Shown: one piece after another, positions 28,590-37,551 of the stretch
How the letters are laid out: every line of letters begins with the position of its first letter
How positions within the stretch are numbered: the first letter of the stretch is position 1
Source of the DNA: Pseudobutyrivibrio sp. 49
Lineage (GTDB): Bacteria > Bacillota > Clostridia > Lachnospirales > Lachnospiraceae
Reading direction: 5' to 3'
NCBI RefSeq assembly: GCF_900100545.1
Contig: NZ_FNDP01000008.1
Location: forward strand, 1-64,000
DNA: 64,000 bases
The notes under the pieces: model-generated
What the model was told of the DNA's origin: nothing
What the model saw: only the letters and a program-made list of their open reading frames with translations
Database searches by the model: none
Position numbers and translations under genes: made by a program

Positions 28590-29444
28590 TTATTTAACAG
28601 CGCCAGCTGTAATACCTTCTACGATATATCTCTGGAGGAACAAATACAAAAGAAGGATTGGAAGCATTGCAAGTAACAGTGCAGCCATAATTAATCCTGT
28701 ATCTGTTGAATAAGTACCGTAGAATACCTTTGTTGCGATAGGAATTGTGTAAAGCTCTTTACGTCCAAGTACAAGAGATGGAAGTAAGTAGTCATTCCAG
28801 AATGCCATTGCATCAATGATTGCTACTGTTGCAATTGTTGGCTTTAATATCGGAAATACGATTTGTGAGAAAATCTGCCATTTGTTACAGCCATCAATTG
28901 TTGCTGCCTCCTCAAGTGAGATAGGTACGTTTGTGTGAATACTTCCGTGGAACATAAATGTTGCCATTGAAAGTGAGAAACCGATGTGCATAAAAATAAG
29001 TGTAATTCTGTGATTTAATATTCCAAATATTCCACCGTATAAAGAAACAAGAGGAACCATAAGTACCTGGAATGGAATTACCATTGATGCAATCATTGTT
29101 ACGAATAAAATCTTGTTTGCTTTCCAGTTATTTCTAACAATAAGGTATGCAGTCATTGATGAAAGAATGATTGTACCGATTGTTGAGAAAATTGTTATAA
29201 AAAGTGAATTTCCAAATGAGTTCCAGAAATTCATTTTCTTAATAGCATTAGGGAAATTCTCTAATGTAAATCCATGCTTACCAATAAGAGCAAGTGGATT
29301 AGCAGTGATATCTGCCTTAACCTTAAATACATTTATGATTACCATTATGAAAGGGAAAATAAATGCTACAAATAATATCGCAAGTACGATAATCATAATG
29401 GCGTGTCTAATTTTTTTATTGCGTGCTGCTTTTTCGTTTTCCAT
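28590..29444 (-). CDS. msmG: Sucrose ABC transporter permease, MsmG type
   Basis: A 284-residue membrane protein with a short basic N-terminus, six membrane segments and the EAA loop EAATIDGCNKWQIFSQIVFP at about 175-195. Its start overlaps the stop of the partner permease by one base at 29444. It is third in the binding protein - permease - permease - sucrose phosphorylase operon. Confidence 0.87.
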   Translation of the reverse strand: MENEKAARNKKIRHAIMIIVLAILFVAFIFPFIMVIINVFKVKADITANPLALIGKHGFTLENFPNAIKKMNFWNSFGNSLFITIFSTIGTIILSSMTAYLIVRNNWKANKILFVTMIASMVIPFQVLMVPLVSLYGGIFGILNHRITLIFMHIGFSLSMATFMFHGSIHTNVPISLEEAATIDGCNKWQIFSQIVFPILKPTIATVAIIDAMAFWNDYLLPSLVLGRKELYTIPIATKVFYGTYSTDTGLIMAALLLAMLPILLLYLFLQRYIVEGITAGAVK

Positions 29445-30322
29445 TATGCCTGCACCTCCCCTTTCTTACCAACGTATACTTGAATTCCACCGATAATAGC
29501 GCAGATTACAAAGAGGATAAGTGCCTCTGCCTGACCTGTACCATAATTCTTGTTGATGAAAGCCTGGTTGTAAACGTGCATAGCTGCAAGTGCTGAGCTT
29601 CCGTATGGATCACCGTTTGTCAGTGAAAGGTTAACATCGTATACCATGAAGCATCTTGTGATTGTAAGGAATAAACACTGTACAAATGATGCTGTCATAA
29701 GTGGAATTGATATATGAATGATTGACTGTGTCCCCGTACAGCCATCAATTTTAGCCGCCTCAATAACATCTTCTGAAACACTCATAAAGCCTGCTACATA
29801 AATAAGCATCATATAGCCTGCATACTGCCAAACTGAAACAATGATAAGTGCTGCAATAGCACCTGTTTCTGTGGCAAGGAGTGACTTGGCATCTCCACTT
29901 GCAATAGAAGCTGAAAGTGAAACTAATGCCTTATTAAATACGAATTTCCAAACATAACCAAGTACGATACCACCGATAAGGTTTGGAACAAAGAAACCTG
30001 CTCTAAAGAAATTCTGACCTTTGATTCCGCTTGTTACCATGTAAGCGATAATGAAGGCCACTGCATTTACCAAAATAACAGCGATTGCTGAATAGATAAA
30101 TGTACGTCCAAGAGATACCCAATACCCTGAATCTCCTATTGCATTAACATAATTATCAATGCCAACGAATGGCTTATTTCTAGAAACACCATCCCAACTT
30201 GTAAATGTAAGATAAAGACCATAAATAAAAGGAATGATTACCACGCTAGCAAAGATCACTGTAGAAAGACCAGCAAATAATAAATACTGTTTTAATTTAT
30301 AGCTCAGTGTATTTGTTTTCAT
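29444..30322 (-). CDS. msmF: Sucrose ABC transporter permease, MsmF type
   Basis: A 292-residue membrane subunit with six segments and the EAA loop EAAKIDGCTGTQSIIHISIP at about 190-210. It is separated from the binding-protein gene by 66 nt containing a strong hairpin (30345-30372). No ATPase is encoded in the operon, unlike the S. mutans msm operon, which carries msmK. Confidence 0.87.
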   Translation of the reverse strand: MKTNTLSYKLKQYLLFAGLSTVIFASVVIIPFIYGLYLTFTSWDGVSRNKPFVGIDNYVNAIGDSGYWVSLGRTFIYSAIAVILVNAVAFIIAYMVTSGIKGQNFFRAGFFVPNLIGGIVLGYVWKFVFNKALVSLSASIASGDAKSLLATETGAIAALIIVSVWQYAGYMMLIYVAGFMSVSEDVIEAAKIDGCTGTQSIIHISIPLMTASFVQCLFLTITRCFMVYDVNLSLTNGDPYGSSALAAMHVYNQAFINKNYGTGQAEALILFVICAIIGGIQVYVGKKGEVQA

Positions 30323-30337
30323 AATTTTATCCTTCTT

Positions 30338-30372
30338 TTAAAATAGGGCTCTTAAGTCTCCCTAAGAGCCCT
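30338..30372 (-). terminator. Attenuating hairpin between msmE and msmF
   Basis: AGGGCTCTTA (30345-30354) and TAAGAGCCCT (30363-30372) form a perfect 10-bp stem, followed on the minus strand by ATTTTAAAAG. As between the genes of the second importer, it probably lets most transcripts stop after the binding-protein gene. Confidence 0.7.
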
Positions 30373-30388
30373 TAGTAATCAATGATGA

Positions 30389-31681
30389 TTAGTGCTGAAT
30401 TGGTGTTGCTGTCTTGAAGTACTCTGTTACTTCCTTAGCAACCTCTGCTCTGTCAATTGCCTCATCGAGGTACTTCTGCATAATCTCCTGACCTACTACT
30501 GTCATGTGATCATCTGGAAGGTAGTTGTAGTTTGGTACAAGGTTTCCAGCATCAGCGTATGCCTTTACTGAAAGTGAAAGTGGATCAAGTGCTGAAGCAT
30601 CAATGTTGTCGAATGCAGGAACTAAAGCGCACTTTTCTGTAAGGAAAGCATTTCCTTCAGCATCACTTACTAACCAGTTAAGGAAATCAAGAGCTGCCTG
30701 TCTCTGCTCATCGCTTGTAGCATCAGAGCTGTCTACGAAGATGTACTTAGAACCGCCACCAACAAGCTTCTGGTTTGTACCATCTTCTGTGTTCTGTGGA
30801 ACTGGCATCATACCAAGGTTCTCTGTGTAGTCGTACTGGTTGATTACCGACCAATCCCAGTTACCACCAAACATAAATGCAATGTCGCCCTGAGCAAACT
30901 TCATTGATGTTTCTTCACGGTCAGCGTTTGAAGCAGAACCCTTAGCGTAGTTGTACTTAACAAGTGTCTCGAATGTATCCATGATTGAGTTGAACTTCTC
31001 ATTTCCAGCAAGGTCCTCAGAACCTGCAAGAAGACCATTTACATATGCGTCTGGATCAGCCTGCTCTTCGTATACCATTGGGAACCAGTGAGCACCAAGT
31101 GACCAGTACTCTGAAAGAATACCAACTGGAGCTTCCATTCCACCAGCTACAAGCTCATCAAGAAGCTTCTGGAAGTCATCAAGTGTTGCTACTGATGAAG
31201 GATCAAAATCCTTACCTGTTACCTTCTTAATTGCATCTGCGTTGTAAAGAATACCTCTTGCCTCTACACAGAATGGGAAGCCAGCAAGCTTATCATTTAC
31301 TGTAATACCTACTGAAGTGTGACTAGCCCAATCTTCATTTGAAAGATCATAAGCATAATCATCAGCAAGTGAGTAAATATCCTTTGCATCAACCATTGTA
31401 AGTGTATATGGATCGTTTGATGCATATCTTGTTGCTACCTGTGAAGCAACTGTTGTATCTGTATCAGCATTGTAAACCTCAACGTGTACACCTGTGTTTG
31501 CCTCGTACTCTTCTGCCATCTCTTCGAACTGAGTCTGAATCTCTGTCTTAGAGTTTAAGATTGTGATAGAAACGCCATCACCCTTTGCTGCCCCATCGCC
31601 TGAGCCTGAAGCTGAACCACATGCAACCATAGACAATCCCATAGCTGCTACCATAACTAATGAAACTAACTTTTTCTTCAT
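30389..31681 (-). CDS. msmE: Sucrose-binding lipoprotein, MsmE type
   Basis: A 430-residue lipoprotein. The ATG at 31681 (MKKKLVSLVMVAAMGLSMVAC) follows GGAGGGG; the longer frame upstream crosses the promoter. Lipobox with Cys21. The mature protein opens with VSITILNSKTEIQTQFEEMA, a family 1 sugar-binding start, and resembles the binding protein at 14403-15710. It is first in the sucrose operon. Sucrose is inferred from the phosphorylase and fructokinase downstream. Confidence 0.88.
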   Translation of the reverse strand: MKKKLVSLVMVAAMGLSMVACGSASGSGDGAAKGDGVSITILNSKTEIQTQFEEMAEEYEANTGVHVEVYNADTDTTVASQVATRYASNDPYTLTMVDAKDIYSLADDYAYDLSNEDWASHTSVGITVNDKLAGFPFCVEARGILYNADAIKKVTGKDFDPSSVATLDDFQKLLDELVAGGMEAPVGILSEYWSLGAHWFPMVYEEQADPDAYVNGLLAGSEDLAGNEKFNSIMDTFETLVKYNYAKGSASNADREETSMKFAQGDIAFMFGGNWDWSVINQYDYTENLGMMPVPQNTEDGTNQKLVGGGSKYIFVDSSDATSDEQRQAALDFLNWLVSDAEGNAFLTEKCALVPAFDNIDASALDPLSLSVKAYADAGNLVPNYNYLPDDHMTVVGQEIMQKYLDEAIDRAEVAKEVTEYFKTATPIQH

Positions 31682-31726
31682 TTCAATTACCCCTCCTTCA
31701 AAAGGTCTGTTTGTTTTGATGATTGG

Positions 31727-31768
31727 ATGATAGCACTGTGTGTTATGGTATGTCAACCGGTTGACATA
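31727..31768 (-). promoter_or_regulatory. Promoter of the sucrose operon with a 20-bp palindromic operator
   Basis: Minus strand TTGACA (31751-31756), an 18-nt spacer and TATCAT (31727-31732). The -35 box lies inside the perfect palindrome TATGTCAACCGGTTGACATA (31749-31768), which has the central CG of LacI-family operators. Repressor binding would block the -35 contact. Confidence 0.78.
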
Positions 31769-31811
31769 TATCTTAAAGGTTTTCGTGAACGATTTGTGAA
31801 TACCGCTATAA

Positions 31812-31849
31812 AACAAAAAAGGATTTTGTTGAAAATACCAACAAAATCC
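31812..31849 (-). terminator. Terminator of feoAB
   Basis: GGATTTTGTTG (31821-31831) and CAACAAAATCC (31839-31849) form an 11-bp stem. On the minus strand TTTTTTGTTTT follows. Confidence 0.85.
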
Positions 31850-31904
31850 CTTATTGCTATATAAAAACAAATATGTTATGCGTTTGACATATTCTTCTTT
31901 TCAA

Positions 31905-34265
31905 TTAATTAAAACCAAGTGCAAGACCTATTGCTCTAACTATAAATGCTATGAGCCATGCTACTGCGCACTGGAAGATAACCATCTTAAGAGCTGCTCG
32001 TCTTCCTGCTTCTCTTTTTTCTGCTGCTATTGCAGCAACACAAGGTGTGTAAAGCAAGCAGAAAATCAGGAACACAAAAACTGTAAGAGGAGTAAGCTCT
32101 GCCTGTAAACCTTCTGCTCCACCATAAAGTACAGTAATCATTGAAACTACGCTTTCCTTTGCAAGGAAGCCTGAAATAAGTGATGTTACCATCTTCCAGT
32201 TTCCAAAGCCAAGTGGAATAAAGATTGGTGCAAGGACACCCGCAAGTGCTGCAAGGATACTATCCTCTGATGACTCTACCATATGAAAATAGAAGTTGAA
32301 GTTCTGTAAGAACCACACTGCAATTGTTCCAAGGAAAATTACTGTGAAAGCTCTTTGGATAAAGTCTTTAGCCTTGTCCCACATAAGCATCAATACATTC
32401 TTAAGACCAGGTAATCTGTAGTTTGGAAGCTCCATTACAAAAGGAACTGCCTCACCCTTAAACATAGTATTCTTCGTACATAGCGCTACCACTACAGCCA
32501 CCACTATTCCAATCACATAAAGCACTACCATAACAAGCGCAGCCTTCTCTGGGAAAAACGCAGCTGCAAAGAATGCGTAAATCGGCATCTTTGCACTACA
32601 GCTCATAAATGGAATAAGAAGCTGTGTCATCTTTCTATCTCTATCAGATGGCAATGTACGTGTAGACATAATAGCTGGAACCGAGCAACCAAAGCCTATA
32701 AGCATTGGCACAATGCTTCGTCCAGAAAGACCAATTCGTCTAAGTAGCTTATCCATTACAAATGCCACACGCGCCATATATCCACTATCTTCAAGCATCG
32801 ACAGGAAGAAGTATAGAACAACGATAATTGGCACAAAGCTAAGTACCGAACCAACACCTGTAAAAATAGCATCTATAATCAGCGAATGAATAGGCGCTGC
32901 CACATTAGCCGCAGTAAGCACATTGTCTACGGAATCGGTAATTGCACCTATGATTGTTTCCAGAACTCCCTGAAGGAATGCTCCCACCACATTAAAGGTA
33001 AGATAAAACACTAGGGCCATAATTCCGATAAACGCTGGAATAGCTGTCCACTTACCAGTGAAGAACTTATCAAGATTTCTACTTCTGATATGCTCCTTAC
33101 TCTCCTTAGGCTTGATAACTGTCTCTTCGCATATACGATTTATAAATGTAAATCGCATATCTGCCATGGCTGCTGCTCTATCAAGTCCTCTCTCCTTTTC
33201 CATCTGAAGAATAATCTTCTCTAAGGTATCTGCCTCATTTTCATCTAGACCAAGAGCCTTTGTAACAAGTGAATCTCCCTCTAGAAGCTTTGTTGCAGCA
33301 AATCTAATAGGAATATCAGCCTTTTCTGCATGATCCTCAATCAAGCTCATAACACCATGGATAGCTCTATGAACTGCACCATTGTGATCTTCCTTGCCAC
33401 AGAAATCTGTGCGACCAGGCTTCTCATTATACTTTGCAATATGAATAGCATGGGAAACAAGCTCCGCAATACCTTCATTCTTAGATGCAGAAATTGGAAC
33501 AACTGGAATCTGAAGTAAATCCTCCAATTCATTAATAAGAACTGAACCACCATTTCCTGCCATCTCATCCATCATATTAAGAGCGAGAATTGTAGGAATC
33601 TCCAGCTCCAAAAGCTGCATGGTAAGATAAAGGTTTCTCTCAATATTAGTGGCATCAACTATATTAATGATAGCTGATGGCTTTTCCTCTAATACGAAGC
33701 GACGAGATACAACCTCCTCGCTAGTGTATGGGCTCATAGAATAAATACCAGGAAGATCCACCACCTCAGTATTTGGATAGCCCTTTATTGAGCCACTCTT
33801 TCTATCTACTGTGACACCAGGGAAATTACCAACATGCTGATTAGCACCAGTAAGCTGATTGAAAAGTGTAGTCTTTCCACAATTCTGATTTCCTACAAGG
33901 GCAAAAGTAAGCTTACCAGTATTTACTTCCTTTGCCTTATGCTCTACCTCATAATCATGAGTGAGCGTCTCTTCACCAAGTGCTGGATGGGGAATACTTT
34001 TTTCATGTTTCTTCTGATTCTTTTCCACCTCAGCAGTATCTCTTATATTCTCAATTTCTATTTGCTTAGCATCTGCCAGTCTGATGGTAAGCTCATAGCC
34101 AGATATACGAAGCTCGATTGGATCTCCCATTGGAGCATACTTAATCATGGACACATCTGAACCAGGAATGATACCCATGTCCAGAAAATGCTGACGTAAT
34201 GCTCCACTACCTCCAACCTTAGTAACCGTGGCAGTCTTGCCTATTTCTAACGTACTTAAATTCAA
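31905..34265 (-). CDS. feoB: FeoA-FeoB fusion, ferrous iron transporter
   Basis: A 786-residue membrane protein for Fe2+ uptake. Residues 1-75 form a FeoA SH3-like domain (GGSGALRQHFLDMGIIPGSDVS), a linker follows, then the FeoB G-domain with G1 GNQNCGKTTLFNQ (about 127), DLPGIYSMSPYTSEE (G3) and NMMDE (G4). Next come the helical domain and the transmembrane part with two Gate motifs (LIGFGCSVPAIMSTRTL and LIFCLLYTPCVAAIAAEKRE). FeoA and FeoB are usually separate proteins; fusions are known in Firmicutes. The inverted repeat TTGTATA-caa-TATACAA upstream may be an iron-repressor site. Confidence 0.93.
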   Translation of the reverse strand: MNLSTLEIGKTATVTKVGGSGALRQHFLDMGIIPGSDVSMIKYAPMGDPIELRISGYELTIRLADAKQIEIENIRDTAEVEKNQKKHEKSIPHPALGEETLTHDYEVEHKAKEVNTGKLTFALVGNQNCGKTTLFNQLTGANQHVGNFPGVTVDRKSGSIKGYPNTEVVDLPGIYSMSPYTSEEVVSRRFVLEEKPSAIINIVDATNIERNLYLTMQLLELEIPTILALNMMDEMAGNGGSVLINELEDLLQIPVVPISASKNEGIAELVSHAIHIAKYNEKPGRTDFCGKEDHNGAVHRAIHGVMSLIEDHAEKADIPIRFAATKLLEGDSLVTKALGLDENEADTLEKIILQMEKERGLDRAAAMADMRFTFINRICEETVIKPKESKEHIRSRNLDKFFTGKWTAIPAFIGIMALVFYLTFNVVGAFLQGVLETIIGAITDSVDNVLTAANVAAPIHSLIIDAIFTGVGSVLSFVPIIVVLYFFLSMLEDSGYMARVAFVMDKLLRRIGLSGRSIVPMLIGFGCSVPAIMSTRTLPSDRDRKMTQLLIPFMSCSAKMPIYAFFAAAFFPEKAALVMVVLYVIGIVVAVVVALCTKNTMFKGEAVPFVMELPNYRLPGLKNVLMLMWDKAKDFIQRAFTVIFLGTIAVWFLQNFNFYFHMVESSEDSILAALAGVLAPIFIPLGFGNWKMVTSLISGFLAKESVVSMITVLYGGAEGLQAELTPLTVFVFLIFCLLYTPCVAAIAAEKREAGRRAALKMVIFQCAVAWLIAFIVRAIGLALGFN

Positions 34266-34332
34266 TATATTGACTCCTCTAATCTAAGTTAGTTTCTTAT
34301 CGCGTTCATTATATCATACTAACCAAGGTTTG

Positions 34333-34349
34333 TTGTATACAATATACAA
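34333..34349. promoter_or_regulatory. 17-bp inverted repeat upstream of feoAB
   Basis: TTGTATA (34333-34339) and TATACAA (34343-34349) are a perfect inverted repeat with a 3-nt centre, about 70 nt before the feoAB start. A minus-strand TATAAT box lies between. It is a candidate site for a Fur- or DtxR-family iron regulator, but it does not match a consensus I can name with confidence. Confidence 0.4.
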
Positions 34350-34358
34350 TTTTGTTTA

Positions 34359-35057
34359 AATAATGCTTATATGCGGTTCCTTTAATATTGGGGCCGCTAT
34401 TATTTTGCTCATAAAACATATAGAAATAGCCCACCATGCTACCGTGCCCTGCCATTCTCCTGCAGCATTTGAGCAAAATGTTAGATTTTTTTAAGCTGCT
34501 GGTGGAGCTTTAAGTGGGTGTCCTTTCATTGATTTTGCACTTCGAAAAGAATGCTGTGTTTTCCACAGACATGTTTTTTGTCTATAAATATTCTCCAAAG
34601 TTTTTTGTTGAGGTTGCTTCCATATTCCGTTTGCTAAGTAGAACTTAAAAAGAGATATTTGTTTGTAAGGGCACCGTGGCACATTCAACGTCCTGTTTCA
34701 AGTGACCACTGCTGCCGCCGTCCTAGCGGCAGCTGCCCTTACAATTCAAATATCTCTTTTAGTTCTACTAAGCTCACTCCAAATATCCAGCAACCTTCAA
34801 CAAAAAATTTGGAGAATAATTCATAAAATATATTTCATGTCTGTGTTAAGCACACATTCTTAATAGAAGTGCAAAGAATGGAAAGAACACCCACCAATAA
34901 AGAAAGCGACACGCAGCTTATAGAAAATCAACATTTTGTGATTGGGCAGGAGAATGGGCAGGGCACGGTAGCATGGTGGGCTATTTCTCAATACACTAAA
35001 TTGAGCAAAATAATAGCGGCCCCCCGCCTAAGCAAGGAACCGCATATAAGCATTATT
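34359..35057. repeat. 699-nt imperfect inverted repeat, putative rod-like structured RNA with a branched tip
   Basis: The whole gap between cysK and feoAB folds back on itself. Perfectly paired blocks: 34359-34382 with 35034-35057 (24 bp), 34390-34411 with 35002-35023 (22 bp), 34423-34453 with 34957-34987 (31 bp), 34454-34463 with 34946-34955 (10 bp), and many shorter ones up to 34664-34673 with 34734-34743. Differences between the arms cluster in discrete internal loops. The tip branches into two hairpins: GTGGCAC with GTGACCAC (34676-34708) and GCTGCCGC with GCGGCAGC (34711-34733). No convincing protein frame is present. It begins 10 nt after the cysK stop codon. Strand unknown; a foldback DNA element is the alternative. 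Confidence 0.8.
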
Positions 35058-35067
35058 CAACCAAAAT

Positions 35068-36000
35068 TTATTCTGTAAAAAGTGGTGTTGAGTAGTATCT
35101 GTCGCCTGAATCTGGGAGAAGAGCTACGATTGTTTTGCCCTTGTTCTCTGGCTTCTTAGCGTACTCGATGGCACCGTGAAGTGCAGCACCTGAAGAGATA
35201 CCAACTGAGATACCTTCCTTCTTAGCAAGAAGCTTTGCGGCTGCAAATGCATCCTCTGCCTCTGCTGTGAAGATTTCATCATAAACTTCTGTATTAAGTA
35301 CATCAGGTACGAAACCAGCACCGATACCCTGAATCTTGTGAGCACCTGCACGCCCCTCAGAAAGAACTGGAGAATCTTTTGGCTCTAAAGCTACAACCTT
35401 TACATTTGGATTCTGGCTCTTGAGGTACTCGCCAACGCCTGTAACAGTTCCGCCTGTACCAACGCCTGCGATGAAAAGATCAACCTTTCCGTCTGTGTCC
35501 TTCCAGATCTCTGGACCTGTTGTTGCACGGTGAGCTGCTGAGTTTGCTGGGTTTACGAACTGACCTGGAATGAAGCTTCCCTCGATTTCAGCTGCAAGCT
35601 CCTCAGCCTTAGCGATAGCCCCCTTCATGCCCTTAGCACCTTCTGTAAGTACGATTTCTGCACCGTATGCCTTAAGGATATTTCTACGCTCAACTGACAT
35701 TGTCTCAGGCATTGTAAGGATTGCTCTGTAACCCTTAGCTGCTGCAATAGCTGCAAGACCGATACCTGTGTTTCCAGATGTTGGCTCAATGATAACTGAG
35801 CCTTCCTTAAGCTGTCCCTTCTTCTCTGCATCCTCAATCATAGCAAGTGCTACTCTATCCTTTACAGATCCTGCTGGATTAAAGTACTCAAGCTTAACTA
35901 ATACTGTAGCCTCGAGACCGAGCTCTTTCTCAATGTTTGTTACCTCTACAAGTGGTGTGTTTCCAATGAGCTCTGATGCGCTCTTATAAATGTTTGCCAT
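35068..36000 (-). CDS. cysK: Cysteine synthase (O-acetylserine sulfhydrylase)
   Basis: A 310-residue PLP enzyme that makes cysteine from O-acetylserine and sulfide. Seen: ELIGNTPLVEVTNIEKELG, the PLP lysine Lys47 in NPAGSVKDR, the substrate loop EPTSGNTGIGLAAIAAAKGY and the phosphate-binding glycine loop GVGTGGTVTGVGEYLK. It lies 44 nt after metY, likely in the same operon under the CCTA-motif promoter at 37434-37467. The rod-like repeat begins immediately after its stop. Confidence 0.95.
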   Translation of the reverse strand: MANIYKSASELIGNTPLVEVTNIEKELGLEATVLVKLEYFNPAGSVKDRVALAMIEDAEKKGQLKEGSVIIEPTSGNTGIGLAAIAAAKGYRAILTMPETMSVERRNILKAYGAEIVLTEGAKGMKGAIAKAEELAAEIEGSFIPGQFVNPANSAAHRATTGPEIWKDTDGKVDLFIAGVGTGGTVTGVGEYLKSQNPNVKVVALEPKDSPVLSEGRAGAHKIQGIGAGFVPDVLNTEVYDEIFTAEAEDAFAAAKLLAKKEGISVGISSGAALHGAIEYAKKPENKGKTIVALLPDSGDRYYSTPLFTE

Positions 36001-36044
36001 AACATTAAACCTCCGATAATTTCTATATTGTATTCTAGTCCTTT

Positions 36045-37376
36045 TTAGACTGCCTGGCTATTAGTTTTTGAATCCGTATTTACGTTATTAATACCGTCAA
36101 TTGCTGCAAAGCCTTTCTCAAGGTCCTCAATGATGTCATCAATGTGCTCAGTACCAATTGAAAGTCTGATTGTAGACTGTGTGATTCCCTGATCAAGTAA
36201 CTCTTCCTCTGTAAGCTGTGAGTGTGTTGTTGTCGCTGGGTGAATTACTAAGCTCTTTACATCAGCTACATTTGCAAGGATTGAGAAAATCTGAAGATTG
36301 TCGATAAACTTAAATGCTGCTTCCTTGCCTCCCTTGATTTCAAAGGTGAAGATGCTTCCGCCTTCCTTAGGGAAGTACTTCTTATATAATTCGTGGTCTG
36401 GATGATCCTCAAGCGATGGATGGTTCACCTTAGAAACCTTTGGATGATTCTTAAGGAACTCTACAACCTTTGTAGTATTCTCTGCATGTCTGTCGAGACG
36501 AAGTGGAAGTGTCTCGATTCCCTGAAGAAGAAGGAATGCATTGAATGGAGAGATTGTAGCTCCAGTATCACGAAGCAGGATTGCTCTGATGTATGTTACG
36601 AATGCTGCAGGTGCTGTTGCATCTGCAAAGGAAATTCCGTGGTAACTTGGGTTTGGCTCTGCAATTGCAGGGAACTTTCCGCTCTTCTTCCAATCATAAG
36701 TACCTGCTTCTACGATAACACCACCAAGTGTTGTTCCGTGTCCGCCGAAGAACTTTGTTGCTGAATGAACTACGATGTCTGCTCCGTGCTCGATTGGACG
36801 TACCCAATAAGCTGCTCCAAATGTATTATCAACAACAAGTGGAAGGTCGTGACGGTGAGCGATTTCTGCAAGTGCATCAATATCAGGAATATCTGAATTT
36901 GGATTTCCAAGTGTCTCGATGTAGATTGCCTTTGTGTCGTCCTTGATTGCATCCTCAACCTCTTTAAGGTTGTGAGCATCTACGAAAGTAGCTGTAACGC
37001 CATACTGTGGAAGTGTGTGTGCAAGTAAGTTGTAGCTTCCACCGTAGATTGTCTTCTGTGCCACGATGTGTCCGCCGCCTGCTGCAAGTGCTTCGATTGT
37101 GTATGTAATAGCTGCTGCACCAGATGCAACTGCAAGTGCTGCTGTACCACCTTCAAGTGCTGCAACTCTCTGCTCTAAAACACCCTGTGTTGAGTTTGTA
37201 AGTCTTCCGTAAATGTTACCTGCATCTGCAAGACCAAATCTGTCTGCTGCATGCTGTGAATCTCTAAATACATAAGAGGTTGTCTGGTAAATAGGTACTG
37301 CTCTTGCATCAGATGCTGGATCTGGATTTTCCTGTCCTACATGAAGTGCTAATGTTTCAAATCTATAGTTGCTCAT
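36045..37376 (-). CDS. metY: O-acetylhomoserine sulfhydrylase
   Basis: A 443-residue PLP enzyme of the Cys/Met metabolism family that makes homocysteine from O-acetylhomoserine and sulfide. Seen: YRFETLALHVGQENPDPASD at the start, YGRLTNSTQGVLEQRVAALE, VVDNTFGAAYWVRPIEHGAD, and the PLP lysine in SATKFFGGHGTTLGG (about 210). Length and the long loop between the domains favour MetY over cystathionine gamma-synthase or lyase. It is first in the metY-cysK operon. Confidence 0.93.
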   Translation of the reverse strand: MSNYRFETLALHVGQENPDPASDARAVPIYQTTSYVFRDSQHAADRFGLADAGNIYGRLTNSTQGVLEQRVAALEGGTAALAVASGAAAITYTIEALAAGGGHIVAQKTIYGGSYNLLAHTLPQYGVTATFVDAHNLKEVEDAIKDDTKAIYIETLGNPNSDIPDIDALAEIAHRHDLPLVVDNTFGAAYWVRPIEHGADIVVHSATKFFGGHGTTLGGVIVEAGTYDWKKSGKFPAIAEPNPSYHGISFADATAPAAFVTYIRAILLRDTGATISPFNAFLLLQGIETLPLRLDRHAENTTKVVEFLKNHPKVSKVNHPSLEDHPDHELYKKYFPKEGGSIFTFEIKGGKEAAFKFIDNLQIFSILANVADVKSLVIHPATTTHSQLTEEELLDQGITQSTIRLSIGTEHIDDIIEDLEKGFAAIDGINNVNTDSKTNSQAV

Positions 37377-37433
37377 GTCTTCTCCTCCTTTGAATTACCT
37401 ACCCTTTAGGTTCGTTTTTTATTTGATGATGTT

Positions 37434-37467
37434 ATGTTAAACGTTATTACCTACTAGGTCAATAGGT
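37434..37467 (-). promoter_or_regulatory. metY-cysK promoter overlapped by a CCTA-type palindrome
   Basis: Minus strand TTGACC (37457-37462), a 17-nt spacer and TAACAT (37434-37439). The -35 lies inside ACCTACTAGGTCAATAGGT (37449-37467). Closely similar sequences lie at the promoters of the SsuABC-CooS operon (46820-46836) and iscS (59124-59140 and 59171-59187). A repressor of the Rrf2 family (CymR or IscR like) is the likely reader. Confidence 0.7.
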
Positions 37468-37478
37468 TTTAAGATAAA

Positions 37479-37529
37479 GAAAAACTATAGCCAGCTATCA
37501 ATCAAATTTATAACCAGCTATAGTTTTTC
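37479..37529 (-). terminator. Terminator of the zinc-locus lipoprotein gene
   Basis: GAAAAACTATAGC (37479-37491) and GCTATAGTTTTTC (37517-37529) pair perfectly over 13 bp with a 25-nt loop. The descending arm supplies the T-run on the minus strand. Confidence 0.7.
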
Positions 37530-37551
37530 ATTTACTATGGTAGTTGGACTT

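Noticed and set aside
34359-35057. Idea that the rod is an insertion sequence or MITE
   Set aside because: No transposase and no target duplication at the ends; differences cluster in loops. Not excluded, but less supported than an RNA.
34869-35078. 69-codon plus-strand frame inside the rod-like repeat
   Set aside because: No RBS and no homologous frame in the complementary arm; the pairing explains the sequence better than coding does.
36001-37551. SAM or T-box riboswitch before metY
   Set aside because: The leader between promoter and start codon is only about 50 nt, too short for either.
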